Numbered from the stretch's first letter, positions 1 to 7,147 are shown. The stretch is 7,542 bases of DNA from Saprospiraceae bacterium (GCA_027009605.1 JALVCY010000602.1:1-7542); one strand, 5' to 3'. The notes: generated by a model not told the origin, from the sequence alone. Program-made: numbers and translations.

Positions 1-404
1 GCAAAAATCCAAACCGTCTCAACCTGCGAAGCTCTCAACCCGAAGTCCGTATCCACGATAGTAATCGGGACAGTCTCAACCTAGAGAGCCGAAGGCGAAC
101 GTTCTCAACTTCATCAACTAGCGAAGCTTGCGAGCGAATCAACTTCTTCAACTAACGAAGCGAATCAACTTCTTCAACTCTCTCAACTAAAAACCAAGCA
201 GAATATCGAATGCAGAATCCCGAATATCGAATAATGTAGTAAAAATCCCGGCAAAAATCCAAACCGTCTCAACCTGCGAAGCTCTCAACCCGAAGTCCGT
301 ATCCACGATAGTAATCGGGACAGTCTCAACCTAGAGAGCCGAAGGCGAACGTTCTCAACTTTATCAACTTCTTCAACTAGCGAAGCGAATCAACTCTCTC
401 AACA
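1..404. repeat. Noncoding tandem/interspersed repeat array with 250-bp higher-order unit
   Basis: Positions 1-111 are repeated without a mismatch at 251-361, giving a 250-bp period; similarity then decays through 362-404. Within the unit, short words (TCTCAAC, TTCAACT, CGAATCAACT) recur every 8-30 bases and alternate with mini-hairpin sequences: GCGAAGC at 26-32, 121-127, 276-282 and 380-386, and GCCGAAGGC at 88-96 and 338-346. A further nested hairpin is visible at 39-69 (CCCGA/TCGGG outside, TATC/GATA over a CAC loop inside) and recurs 250 bases later. No credible coding frame crosses the array. The first base of the window is already inside a unit, so the array may continue upstream. Its function is unknown; expansion by replication slippage or unequal recombination is inferred from the near-perfect second copy. 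Confidence 0.9.
201..232. repeat. GAATATCGAAT direct repeat pair
   Basis: The 11-mer GAATATCGAAT occurs at 201-211 and again at 222-232, a 21-base spacing, with a related GCAGAAT word just before and between the copies. It sits at the end of the first 250-bp unit and is not reached in the second, which runs into unique DNA instead. From memory, similar short words are common in intergenic DNA of Bacteroidota; no function is assigned. Confidence 0.6.
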
Positions 405-457
405 AAACCAAACCTCCCCCACAGCCCATCCCTCCTATTTCACAATTCAGCCTATTT

Positions 458-492
458 TTCTTGATTACGGGAGCTCCCACACCCTATTTTTG
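458..492 (+). promoter_or_regulatory. Candidate Bacteroidota-type promoter for the TonB-dependent receptor
   Basis: TATTTTTG at 485-492 fits the Bacteroidota -7 consensus TAnnTTTG exactly. A weak -33 match (TTCTTG, 458-463; consensus TTTG) lies 21 bases upstream. Transcription would start near 498, leaving an A-rich leader of about 37 nt before the ATG at 535, with no clear Shine-Dalgarno, which is usual in this phylum. A perfect 10-bp palindrome, GGGAGCTCCC (469-478), lies in the spacer between the two boxes and could be an operator or chance. This is inferred from consensus only. Confidence 0.5.
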
Positions 493-534
493 ACCTGTAC
501 AATGAATTATTTTCATACAAAAGAATAAAACCAA

Positions 535-2685
535 ATGAAAAAGACGACACGCTTCATACTATTTAGCACCATTACGTTTTTGGGGATGCTATCTATGGTT
601 CAAGCTCAAACTACCATTTCCGGTACAATCAATGATGAAACCGGTAGCCCTTTAGCTTTTGCCAATATCTCTATCAAGAATTCCTTTGCCGGTACAAGTG
701 CCGATGAAAATGGAAATTTTTCGTTTGAAGTCGATTTAACCGGCACTCAAGTTTTGCAAGCTAATTTTTTGGGTTTTGAACCTTTCTCGCAAGAGATTCG
801 GCTGTCCGGAAAATCCATCAAAGTAAGCATCGTCCTAAAAGAAAAATTCAACGAACTCAAAGCAGTAACCGTAACTGCCGGCTCTTTTGAAGCTAGCGAC
901 AAGAAAAAAGCGGCAGTACTCAAGCCCTTAGATATTGTGACTACCGCCGGCGCCATGGGCGATATCGGTGGCGCCATCCGTACCCTACCCGGCACGACCA
1001 CCGTCGGAGAATCCGGCCGATTGTTTGTTCGTGGCGGAAGCTCCGAAGAGACCCAAACTTATATTGATGGAATGCACGTACCGGTAGCCTATACGTCCGG
1101 GGCGCCCAATATTGCGGTACGGGGTCGATTCAATCCTTTTTTGTTTAAAGGAACGATTTTTAATACAGGAGGCTATTCCGCAGAATATGGGCAAGCCTTA
1201 TCTTCTGTCCTATTGCTCAATACCAAAGGTTTTGACCGGAAAGAGCGGCTGGATATCTCCTTGATGAGCATTGGCGCCGGGCTAGCCGGTACAAAAGTCT
1301 GGGATAAGACGACGTTTACCGCAAGTTTAGATTACACAAATTTGACTCCTTACTTTGGTGTCGCCAAGCAGCGTTTTGAAGTAGAAGACGCTTGGAATGC
1401 CATTTCAGGTGCCATCAGCTTGCGCCAAAAAACAGGAAAGGCCGGCATCTTGCGTTTGTATGCCACCGTCAATGATAGCCGTTCCGGACTCAAAATTTTT
1501 GACTTTTATGCCACAGACCATCAACTCTCTTATCATACCCATAATACCAATTATTTTGTCAATGCATCTTGGATGACCCCAATTCGCCAAAAGCTCGTAT
1601 TGCGTACCGGCGTGTCTTATACCGATGACCAAAATGATATTGAATACGGAAAGCTTAATCTTGATAACGAACTAAAAGAACTACATATCAAATCGAATAT
1701 CACTTACTTGCCATCCCCCAAAGTGAGCATCAAATTAGGTGGAGAATACATCGCCAATACGCAGCAATTCAATCGTAGAGATTATGACATCAATAATTCA
1801 TCTGCTTTTGCGGAAGCCAGTATCTTTGCATCCAAAAACTTTGTCATCAAGGCAGGTGGCCGCATAGAACATGATGACTACTTAAACCAAACTCAATTTT
1901 CCCCAAGATTGTCCTCTGCTGTCAAACTCGGAAAAAAAGGCCAAATCTCTCTTGCTTATGGCCAATTTTATCAAAATCCACCATCCCAATTCACACAAGA
2001 AACTAGGGATTTGAAGTTTAGGAGAGCCGATCACTACATCATGAACTATCAAATCAATAAAAATGGGCGTTTGCTCCGAACGGAAGTTTATTACAAAAAC
2101 TACAAAAACCTATTGCGCTACACAGACCAATCCAACCCCTACACCTACCGGCAAGACGGCGACGGCTATGCTTCCGGGCTAGATGTTTTCTTCAAAGACA
2201 CCAAGAGTATCAAAAACTCAAAATTTTGGATTTCGTACTCTTACCTATTGACCGAAAGGAAGTATCATGACTTTCCGGAGTCGGCAACCCCCAACTATGC
2301 GGCCAAGCACCAAGCATCTATTGTGTACAAATATTGGCTAAGTCAATGGAATTCATACATCAGTACGACTGCCACTTACTCCAGTCCCAGGCCTTATAAC
2401 AATCCCAACCAAACAGCATTTAATGCCGAAAAAACAAAGGCATATCGTTCGGTGAGTCTGAGTTGGAGTTATTTGCCCAAGCCCAATTGGGTAGTCTTTG
2501 CCTCTGTCTCTAATATTTTTGGCTTCAAAAATAGCTTTGGATATGAGTACGCAGAGATACCGGATATAAATGGGCAATACGCCAGTCACGAAATATTGCC
2601 GGCAGCAGATCGCTTTTTCTTCATTGGTTGCTTCGTTACGCTTTCGCGAAAAGGGAACTTGAATCAGGTGGATAAGTTGAATTAA
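535..2685 (+). CDS. TonB-dependent outer-membrane receptor with N-terminal carboxypeptidase-regulatory-like domain
   Basis: The product (716 aa) is predicted to be an outer-membrane transporter that takes up a ligand using energy from TonB-ExbBD. A signal peptide covers residues 1-24 (KK, hydrophobic core, MVQA|QT). Residues 27-105 form a carboxypeptidase-regulatory-like beta-sandwich (ISGTINDETGSPLAFANI, then TSADENGNFSF). The plug spans about 115-230, with RTLPG at 149-153, FVRGGSSEETQTYIDGM at 164-180 and GGYSAEYGQALSS at 212-224. The remainder is rich in alternating aromatic beta-strands, as expected for the 22-strand barrel. It is short for a Bacteroidota receptor (SusC proteins approach 1000 aa), and no SusD-like gene adjoins it, so polysaccharide uptake is not indicated; the substrate is unknown. 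The last barrel strand seems to be FFFIGCFVTLS, followed by an unusual polar tail ending KLN instead of a terminal aromatic. The ATG is preceded by an A-rich leader and gives a good signal peptide. It is transcribed convergently with the downstream operon. Family assignment is firm; substrate is open. Confidence 0.93.
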   Translation: MKKTTRFILFSTITFLGMLSMVQAQTTISGTINDETGSPLAFANISIKNSFAGTSADENGNFSFEVDLTGTQVLQANFLGFEPFSQEIRLSGKSIKVSIVLKEKFNELKAVTVTAGSFEASDKKKAAVLKPLDIVTTAGAMGDIGGAIRTLPGTTTVGESGRLFVRGGSSEETQTYIDGMHVPVAYTSGAPNIAVRGRFNPFLFKGTIFNTGGYSAEYGQALSSVLLLNTKGFDRKERLDISLMSIGAGLAGTKVWDKTTFTASLDYTNLTPYFGVAKQRFEVEDAWNAISGAISLRQKTGKAGILRLYATVNDSRSGLKIFDFYATDHQLSYHTHNTNYFVNASWMTPIRQKLVLRTGVSYTDDQNDIEYGKLNLDNELKELHIKSNITYLPSPKVSIKLGGEYIANTQQFNRRDYDINNSSAFAEASIFASKNFVIKAGGRIEHDDYLNQTQFSPRLSSAVKLGKKGQISLAYGQFYQNPPSQFTQETRDLKFRRADHYIMNYQINKNGRLLRTEVYYKNYKNLLRYTDQSNPYTYRQDGDGYASGLDVFFKDTKSIKNSKFWISYSYLLTERKYHDFPESATPNYAAKHQASIVYKYWLSQWNSYISTTATYSSPRPYNNPNQTAFNAEKTKAYRSVSLSWSYLPKPNWVVFASVSNIFGFKNSFGYEYAEIPDINGQYASHEILPAADRFFFIGCFVTLSRKGNLNQVDKLN

Positions 2686-2786
2686 CTTACAGAACAGCGG
2701 GGTAACGGTGAGTCCGCTCCGAAAAGTCCACGTTGCCAGAAATTAAAACGATGAACAAAATTTTATTTGGTTTCTTTTCTTGATAA

Positions 2787-2815
2787 CTTTCCAAAAGTTT
2801 TAAACTTTTGGAAAG
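2787..2815. terminator. Perfect 29-bp palindrome, candidate bidirectional terminator
   Basis: CTTTCCAAAAGTTT (2787-2800) pairs perfectly with AAACTTTTGGAAAG (2802-2815) around a single central T; in RNA this gives an 11-bp stem with a 7-nt loop or slightly more pairing. It lies 101 bases after the receptor stop and about 250 bases beyond the NAD kinase stop, between convergent genes, where a two-way terminator is expected. Neither strand has a good U-run just after the stem, so it is not a canonical intrinsic terminator. A dispersed palindromic repeat is an alternative. Confidence 0.45.
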
Positions 2816-2833
2816 CTCTGTACCGTGCCGAAT

Positions 2834-3012
2834 CTTTACCCAAGTTACATCTATAGTCCCCAATAATGCAATATTGAAGGCAGAGTCAAATTTATCTGGA
2901 TACTCCGAGTAGCGGAAGCGCAACGAGCATTAAGTGCAATGAATGCTTTGCCATAAGAATTTGGCGCTACCAACCCACGGAGTTGGGGACTACTGGTTCT
3001 ACTTGGGTTAAG
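2834..3012. repeat. Inverted-repeat-bounded ~179-bp segment, possible MITE or structured RNA
   Basis: The ends are imperfect 30-nt inverted repeats: 2834-2863 against the reverse complement of 2983-3012 matches at 23 of 30 ungapped positions. The identical blocks are CTT, ACCCAAGT and TAGTCCCCAA. Further complementary pairs nest inside: ACTCCG 2902-2907 with CGGAGT 2978-2983 (which shares its last base with the right arm), GTAGCG 2909-2914 with CGCTAC 2965-2970, and AGCATT 2926-2931 with AATGCT 2942-2947. Possible 3-bp AAT flanks occur at 2831-2833 and 3014-3016, one base off on the right, which is weak evidence for a target duplication. It has no transposase frame. It could be a non-autonomous element, a structured transcript, or an ageing intergenic repeat. 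Confidence 0.45.
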
Positions 3013-3062
3013 CAATGCAAAAAACAAAGGTAGAAGACACATTTTAGCCCTGCCCCCAAGTA

Positions 3063-3938
3063 TTAAAAATTACGCTGATCTTTACCCCAAGCCAGTTTTT
3101 CGCGCAAGCCCCGAAGAAAAGAAGAACTATTGAGCCGGGCTAATTTGACAGAGAAATCATTCTTTTTGATGGCTATCTCGTGGGCCGACGTAATCATTTC
3201 CATCCGGGTGTCTAAGGTGCATAAAAAATTATCAGAACGGCCTTCTACCTGAAAAGAGACCACCGCCGAATCCGGTATAATCAAGGGCCGGACATTCAAA
3301 TTATGCGGAGCAACCGGAGTAATCACAAAACTATCTGTCGAAGGAAACATAATAGGGCCGCCACAACTCAAAGAATAAGCAGTAGAACCCGTCGGCGTAG
3401 CCAAAATCAAACCATCTGCCCAATAAGTCGTCAAATAATCCCCATTGATAAAAGTATGGATGTTAATCATGGACGAGGTGTCCCGCTTTAATATGGTAAA
3501 GTCATTTAGAGCAAAATTGGCATTCGCAAAAATCGGAAAATTAGAAGTGATAGACAACATCGTGCGCTCTTCAAAACTCAGCGTACCGTGAAGCATGGCC
3601 ATAATCACCTCATCCACCATGGATTTTTCGATACTCGCCAAAAAGCCCAGCCGACCCAAGTTAATTCCTATAATAGGAATCCCCGAGTCTTTGACCAAAA
3701 CGGTCGCATCCAAGATAGAGCCATCTCCACCCAAAACAATCAGGTAGTCAAAACCGTCAAGCGGTTCGCCGGATTCTAGGATTTTGGCGTTGGGTAGGGG
3801 GACGTGGCCATGAAGTTGACTTAATAAAGGAGCATAAATAGAAATATTGATATCCGATTGACCAAATTTATCGAATATTTCTCCGATAGCGCCATAATTG
3901 GATTCACTAACCTTACGTGCAAAAAAGAGTACTTCCAT
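3063..3938 (-). CDS. nadK: NAD kinase (ATP/poly-P:NAD+ 2'-phosphotransferase)
   Basis: A cytoplasmic enzyme that phosphorylates NAD+ to NADP+, the only known route to NADP; normally essential. At 291 aa it has the normal bacterial length. Diagnostic motifs are all present: LGGDGS at 69-74, with the catalytic-type Asp72; the nucleotide-binding INLGRLGFL at 92-100; ALNDFTILKRD at 143-153, with ND where many homologues have NE; and DGLILATPTGSTAYSLSCGGP at 175-195, the NAD-binding glycine-rich loop. NVRPLIIP at 215-222 is also typical of the family. It is the last gene of a three-gene minus-strand operon. Its ATG overlaps the stop of the BamA-like gene by one base (TAATG), implying translational coupling, and no separate promoter is evident. 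Identification is near certain; pairing with these envelope genes is not something I recognise as a standard arrangement. Confidence 0.97.
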   Translation of the reverse strand: MEVLFFARKVSESNYGAIGEIFDKFGQSDINISIYAPLLSQLHGHVPLPNAKILESGEPLDGFDYLIVLGGDGSILDATVLVKDSGIPIIGINLGRLGFLASIEKSMVDEVIMAMLHGTLSFEERTMLSITSNFPIFANANFALNDFTILKRDTSSMINIHTFINGDYLTTYWADGLILATPTGSTAYSLSCGGPIMFPSTDSFVITPVAPHNLNVRPLIIPDSAVVSFQVEGRSDNFLCTLDTRMEMITSAHEIAIKKNDFSVKLARLNSSSFLRGLREKLAWGKDQRNF

Positions 3939-5332
3939 TAGTTGAATAACTTAAGATGCAAAAATAGACCTTTTTCTCCAAAGTGATTCATACTATATTC
4001 AATTTGTATGGCTCGACTCTCATAAAAGACTAAGTCCAAACCCAAACCTTTACCCCAGAGCCATTTCCCCGAAAGGGGGTTTTGCTCCGGAAAAAATCGC
4101 TCCCAAATCACCCCAACGTCATTGTTAATCGCCAAAAATAGCCGAATAGGAAGATCCTTGCTTCCATAAAATCTGCTAATGGGGATGGATTTGTTGAGAA
4201 ACATATAGCGCAGGCTTGATTTGGCGTAAGCTAAATCCTGACCATTCAGGACGTAATACTCATATCCGCGAATATAATCCCCCCCACCCAGACTACTATT
4301 GTGATAAAAACTCGGATTGCCGTAATGAAGCGTCTTGTTGACTTTGCCAATCAGCTCTGTACTCCACCTTCTACTAAATTTTATATACTGCCCATAGTAC
4401 AGGCTGGTTGACCACTTGTCGGGGCCCAAGCCTTGAAAGGCGCCTTCATATCCCACATTAAATTCCAAAAGGCTACCCGACATGGCATACAAGTTAATGT
4501 CTCGCAAATCATACCGAAGCCGATAATTGATACTGGGATATAGTTCTTGAGTTTGACCTTTGCCAAAAAAATGGTAGTTAAGAGAATCCACCACAAAATC
4601 AGCTACTTGGTTTTTGTGATAGCCCGTCAAAAGAGTATGGGTCAAACGTAAATTAGGCCGATATGTCCAATCCAAATTGACCCGAAATCGACGAATAGAA
4701 AATTCATCATCACTAAAACGAAATAATTCTTTGTATTTTTCGATTCGATAGCCTATAGAGCGCTTACGTATAAAAGAAACTTTAGCATTGACCCCAATCG
4801 TCTTTTTTCGATTGAAATAGGGGATACCGTACTCGATTTCGGCCTTTTGGGTAAAGCCGGTTTGGCCTATCACTGAAAACTTATCTTGCCGCCCACTAAA
4901 ATTGGTTTGGTAGTAAGCTAAGCCCAAATTAATCCGGTCAAAAGTATGGTGATGATCATCCCACCAAACATTAAAATTGCGATCAGCCAATTCGATAAGT
5001 GGCAACGGATAGATATACCAAGCTTCTTTGACTTTTATTTTGATGGTGGCCAGACTCGTCTCAAAATCCCACTCCGAAATATTAAATTGAATCTCACTAA
5101 ACAAATCCGTATTGATAAACCATTTTTTGTTTTTGGCAAATCGCTCTTGAAGTGTCGCTATCTTTAAGGTGTCCGCTTTCGCAAAATCTAATTCCCGGAG
5201 AATAATATAATCCTTGGTCTTCTTATTGCCTTCTATGACAATGTCTTTGACAATGATATAGTCCGTTTTTTGACTCCATACCGGATGTGCGTAAAGCAAA
5301 ATAACAAGAAATCCAATAATCTTTTTTTTCAC
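3938..5332 (-). CDS. BamA/TamA-family (Omp85) outer-membrane protein with one POTRA domain
   Basis: This 464-aa protein is predicted to be a beta-barrel of the Omp85 superfamily, which inserts or translocates proteins at the outer membrane. It has a signal peptide (MKKK, hydrophobic core, cleavage near VWS|QK at 20-21). A single POTRA-like domain covers about 24-105 (IIVKDIVIEGNKKTKDYIILREL, then IKIKVKEAWYI). A barrel of alternating aromatic strands follows to the C-terminus. The Omp85 lid-loop signature appears as GGGDYIRGYE at 349-358 (Arg355-Gly-Tyr), and the end is LHLKLFN, close to the usual terminal aromatic. BamA carries about five POTRA domains and is roughly 800 aa, so this is a small paralogue, not the core assembly protein; its client is unknown. 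The initiator is GTG (5330-5332), followed by an eight-A run. The alternative of an upstream start is unattractive because the peptidase stop lies only 14 bases away and the signal peptide begins correctly here. Confidence 0.9.
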   Translation of the reverse strand: MKKKIIGFLVILLYAHPVWSQKTDYIIVKDIVIEGNKKTKDYIILRELDFAKADTLKIATLQERFAKNKKWFINTDLFSEIQFNISEWDFETSLATIKIKVKEAWYIYPLPLIELADRNFNVWWDDHHHTFDRINLGLAYYQTNFSGRQDKFSVIGQTGFTQKAEIEYGIPYFNRKKTIGVNAKVSFIRKRSIGYRIEKYKELFRFSDDEFSIRRFRVNLDWTYRPNLRLTHTLLTGYHKNQVADFVVDSLNYHFFGKGQTQELYPSINYRLRYDLRDINLYAMSGSLLEFNVGYEGAFQGLGPDKWSTSLYYGQYIKFSRRWSTELIGKVNKTLHYGNPSFYHNSSLGGGDYIRGYEYYVLNGQDLAYAKSSLRYMFLNKSIPISRFYGSKDLPIRLFLAINNDVGVIWERFFPEQNPLSGKWLWGKGLGLDLVFYESRAIQIEYSMNHFGEKGLFLHLKLFN

Positions 5333-5346
5333 GTAAGTGATACCTT
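5333..5346 (-). promoter_or_regulatory. Intercistronic gap with AAGG ribosome-binding-like site before a GTG start
   Basis: On the coding strand the 14-base gap reads AAGGTATCACTTAC. The AAGG, adjoining the peptidase TAA (giving TAAAAGG), sits 10 bases before the GTG of the BamA-like gene. It is a modest Shine-Dalgarno match that may support the non-ATG start or re-initiation by ribosomes finishing the peptidase. Bacteroidota often lack Shine-Dalgarno sites, so its weight is limited. Confidence 0.35.
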
Positions 5347-7110
5347 TTATTGAATGATTAGTTTCACCACTTCTTGATGGTCATTAGAATAAAATAAAAC
5401 AAAATATACACCTTTCGGAAAATGACTAACGTCTATTCTAGTCAAATCGCTTGCCAAACTACCGGTTTTTATCAATGCGCCTAGGCTATTGTAAAAATAA
5501 AGTTTTCCGGACGGCTCTCCGGTCAGCAAGACATCTATCCAATCGGTAGCCGGATTGGGCTTGACCCCCAAGCGTCCAATATTGTTTTTTATCCGGTCGG
5601 TTGTGATGGTTTTAGCGAGCTGTACAGCCTTATATACGTTGATTCGTCCATACCCATAAGTATTGTTAGGGACTTGTGTACCGGGCACCCCGCCACAGGT
5701 ATCTACGGCTATTTTGGGGTCTGCCGTGGTCATAAGAATGTGTTCAATGGTATTGACCATACCGGCCAATTTGGGATTGGCGGCAATAATCAGCGCTACG
5801 GCTCCGGCGACATGTGGCCCGGCCATACTCGTTCCACTATAATAACTATAGCCATTGTTGGGGACGCACGACTTCACCGACTGCCCGGGAGCGGCGACAT
5901 CCGGTTTCATGCGGCCGGAACCATCCACTAAGACCGGCCCCCGGCTACTAAATGTAGCAATCGAATCATTAAAATGAAGCGTATCCACCCAACGGGTCGC
6001 CCCCACAGAAAAGGAATTGGCATAAATAGCAGCCGGCGATGAGACGGAGCCACAGCCCAGACCACCGGAGTTGCCGGCAGAAACAACGACGACAATACCC
6101 GCTTTTTTGAGATGATTGATGACCATTTCCATGATTGCAAAATTCTCGGGATTACAGCCTTCACTCTCGGGGCAAGCCCAAGAATTATTGATGACATGCG
6201 GGGACTTCGAGACATCCGGATGCTCCCCATTAAGGTCGGTCGGCGCTAAGAAAAACTCAAAACACTCAATATAAGAAGCCGGTGTCCCCCACCCCCTATC
6301 CATATTCCGGCATCCAATCCATTGGGCATCCGGAGCCACACCAATCACATTGTCAGGCGCATAGCCTACCATCGTACCTATCGTGTGCGTGCCATGCGGA
6401 TGATCCGCACAGGGGTGATCCACATTAAAGCCACAAGGATTAGTCAAAGTATCCGAAAAATGCTCATTTCGTGCATGAATGGCATCGTGCCAGTTATAAT
6501 TGTGGTTTGGAGTGGTGTCATTGCCCCGATACTTTTCTTTGATGGCAGGATGCTCCCAGTCATATCCGGTATCTTGTCCGGCAACCACAACGCCTTGGCC
6601 CCGAATGCCTTCCAGCCAAACCGAATCGGCTTTAATCATTCTCAAACCCCATTCCGGCTTCTCATCTCTTGATTGGATGACATTTTCATTGATGTAGTCC
6701 ACTTCAACAGGGGCTTCTACAACAACCGGGGCATCGTACATAACGGTTTTTACTTCGGGGATACTCGCTAATTTTTGCGCCAGCGCCAGATTGCCTTTCA
6801 CATAAAGAGCATTCACGATTAAAAATGGTCTGAACTTCGCTTTTTGAGCCCGCAAAATAGATTGAATCCGGCCTTGTGTCTGCTCCGCCTTTTGCTGCAA
6901 AGCATCATAAGCCATCTGACCTTTTACATTTTTTGGGATACCTTCCGGAATAAAAGATAAGTCGGCTTGCTCCTTCAAAAGTACAATAAAACCCACTTCT
7001 TCCTTCGTCTGAAATTGTTGAAGTAGAGGAATATCAATGTTTGTTTGGGCAGATAAGCGAAGCAAAGAAAAAAAGAAGGCAATCGCTAAAAGGGACTTTG
7101 AAAGGCGCAT
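5347..7110 (-). CDS. Secreted S8 (subtilisin-family) serine peptidase with T9SS type A sorting domain
   Basis: A 587-aa extracellular or cell-surface endopeptidase. The signal peptide is residues 1-21 (LRLSAQ). An I9-like propeptide region (about 38-135, EVGFIVLL to VKTVMYDAPVV) precedes the catalytic domain (about 152-500). The full triad is visible: Asp180 in GQDTGYD, His239 in HPHGTHT and Ser428 in SGTSMAGPHVAG, plus oxyanion-hole Asn347 in SAGNSG, so it should be active. The Asp-His segment and NNSWACPESEGC region resemble bacillopeptidase-F-like subtilases. Nine Cys lie between 226 and 472, suggesting disulfides. Residues about 517-587 are a T9SS type A C-terminal domain (VKPNPATDWIDV, then FPKGVYFVLF, ending VVKLIIQ), directing export through the type IX secretion system and removal or anchoring at the surface. 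It is first in the operon, 14 bp ahead of the BamA-like gene. The ATG gives a proper signal peptide and follows an A/T-rich leader. Substrate is not predictable. Confidence 0.96.
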   Translation of the reverse strand: MRLSKSLLAIAFFFSLLRLSAQTNIDIPLLQQFQTKEEVGFIVLLKEQADLSFIPEGIPKNVKGQMAYDALQQKAEQTQGRIQSILRAQKAKFRPFLIVNALYVKGNLALAQKLASIPEVKTVMYDAPVVVEAPVEVDYINENVIQSRDEKPEWGLRMIKADSVWLEGIRGQGVVVAGQDTGYDWEHPAIKEKYRGNDTTPNHNYNWHDAIHARNEHFSDTLTNPCGFNVDHPCADHPHGTHTIGTMVGYAPDNVIGVAPDAQWIGCRNMDRGWGTPASYIECFEFFLAPTDLNGEHPDVSKSPHVINNSWACPESEGCNPENFAIMEMVINHLKKAGIVVVVSAGNSGGLGCGSVSSPAAIYANSFSVGATRWVDTLHFNDSIATFSSRGPVLVDGSGRMKPDVAAPGQSVKSCVPNNGYSYYSGTSMAGPHVAGAVALIIAANPKLAGMVNTIEHILMTTADPKIAVDTCGGVPGTQVPNNTYGYGRINVYKAVQLAKTITTDRIKNNIGRLGVKPNPATDWIDVLLTGEPSGKLYFYNSLGALIKTGSLASDLTRIDVSHFPKGVYFVLFYSNDHQEVVKLIIQ

Positions 7111-7139
7111 AGAGCTGTTGTTTTTATTGTTATTAAGAA

Positions 7140-7147
7140 CAAAAGTA
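7140..7147 (-). promoter_or_regulatory. Candidate -7 box of the peptidase operon promoter
   Basis: Read on the minus strand the sequence is TACTTTTG, an exact match to the Bacteroidota TAnnTTTG -7 element. Transcription would start near 7133, giving an A-rich leader of roughly 23 nt before the ATG at 7110. I could not find a convincing TTTG -33 box at 19-21 bases upstream, so the call rests on one element plus position. This would drive peptidase, BamA-like protein and NAD kinase together. Confidence 0.45.

Larger units (their letters stand above)
2686..3062. other. Gene-free interval between convergent genes
   Basis: This 377-bp stretch separates the receptor stop codon from the NAD kinase stop codon. 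Two short open frames on the minus strand cross it, but neither has recognisable domain character, and both run through the inverted repeats described separately, so I regard it as noncoding. It contains a 9-base word (GTAACGGTG, 2702-2710) shared with the 8-bp repeat array at 7224-7279, a weak hairpin (AGCGG 2696-2700 / CCGCT 2714-2718), the 29-bp palindrome at 2787-2815, and the inverted-repeat-bounded segment at 2834-3012. No clear U-tract terminator was found. Confidence 0.75.

Noticed and set aside
535..2685. SusC-type polysaccharide receptor
   Set aside because: At 716 aa it is well below SusC length, and no SusD-like lipoprotein gene follows; the next gene is convergent.
2696..2718. 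Intrinsic terminator directly after the receptor stop (AGCGG/CCGCT)
   Set aside because: The stem has only five pairs with a 13-base loop and no U-run follows.
2687..2923. 78-codon minus-strand open frame between the convergent genes
   Set aside because: It runs through the 29-bp palindrome and the left inverted repeat, shows no recognisable domain, and its last residues come from repeat-like DNA.
2851..3042. 63-codon minus-strand open frame starting MCLLPLFF
   Set aside because: It begins like a signal peptide, but the frame crosses both inverted repeats of the 2834-3012 segment and has no recognisable fold; structure explains the DNA better than coding.
4381..4596. Minus-strand open frame inside the BamA-like gene and other shadow frames within the four genes
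   Set aside because: They overlap genes with clear domain evidence and have no independent protein character.
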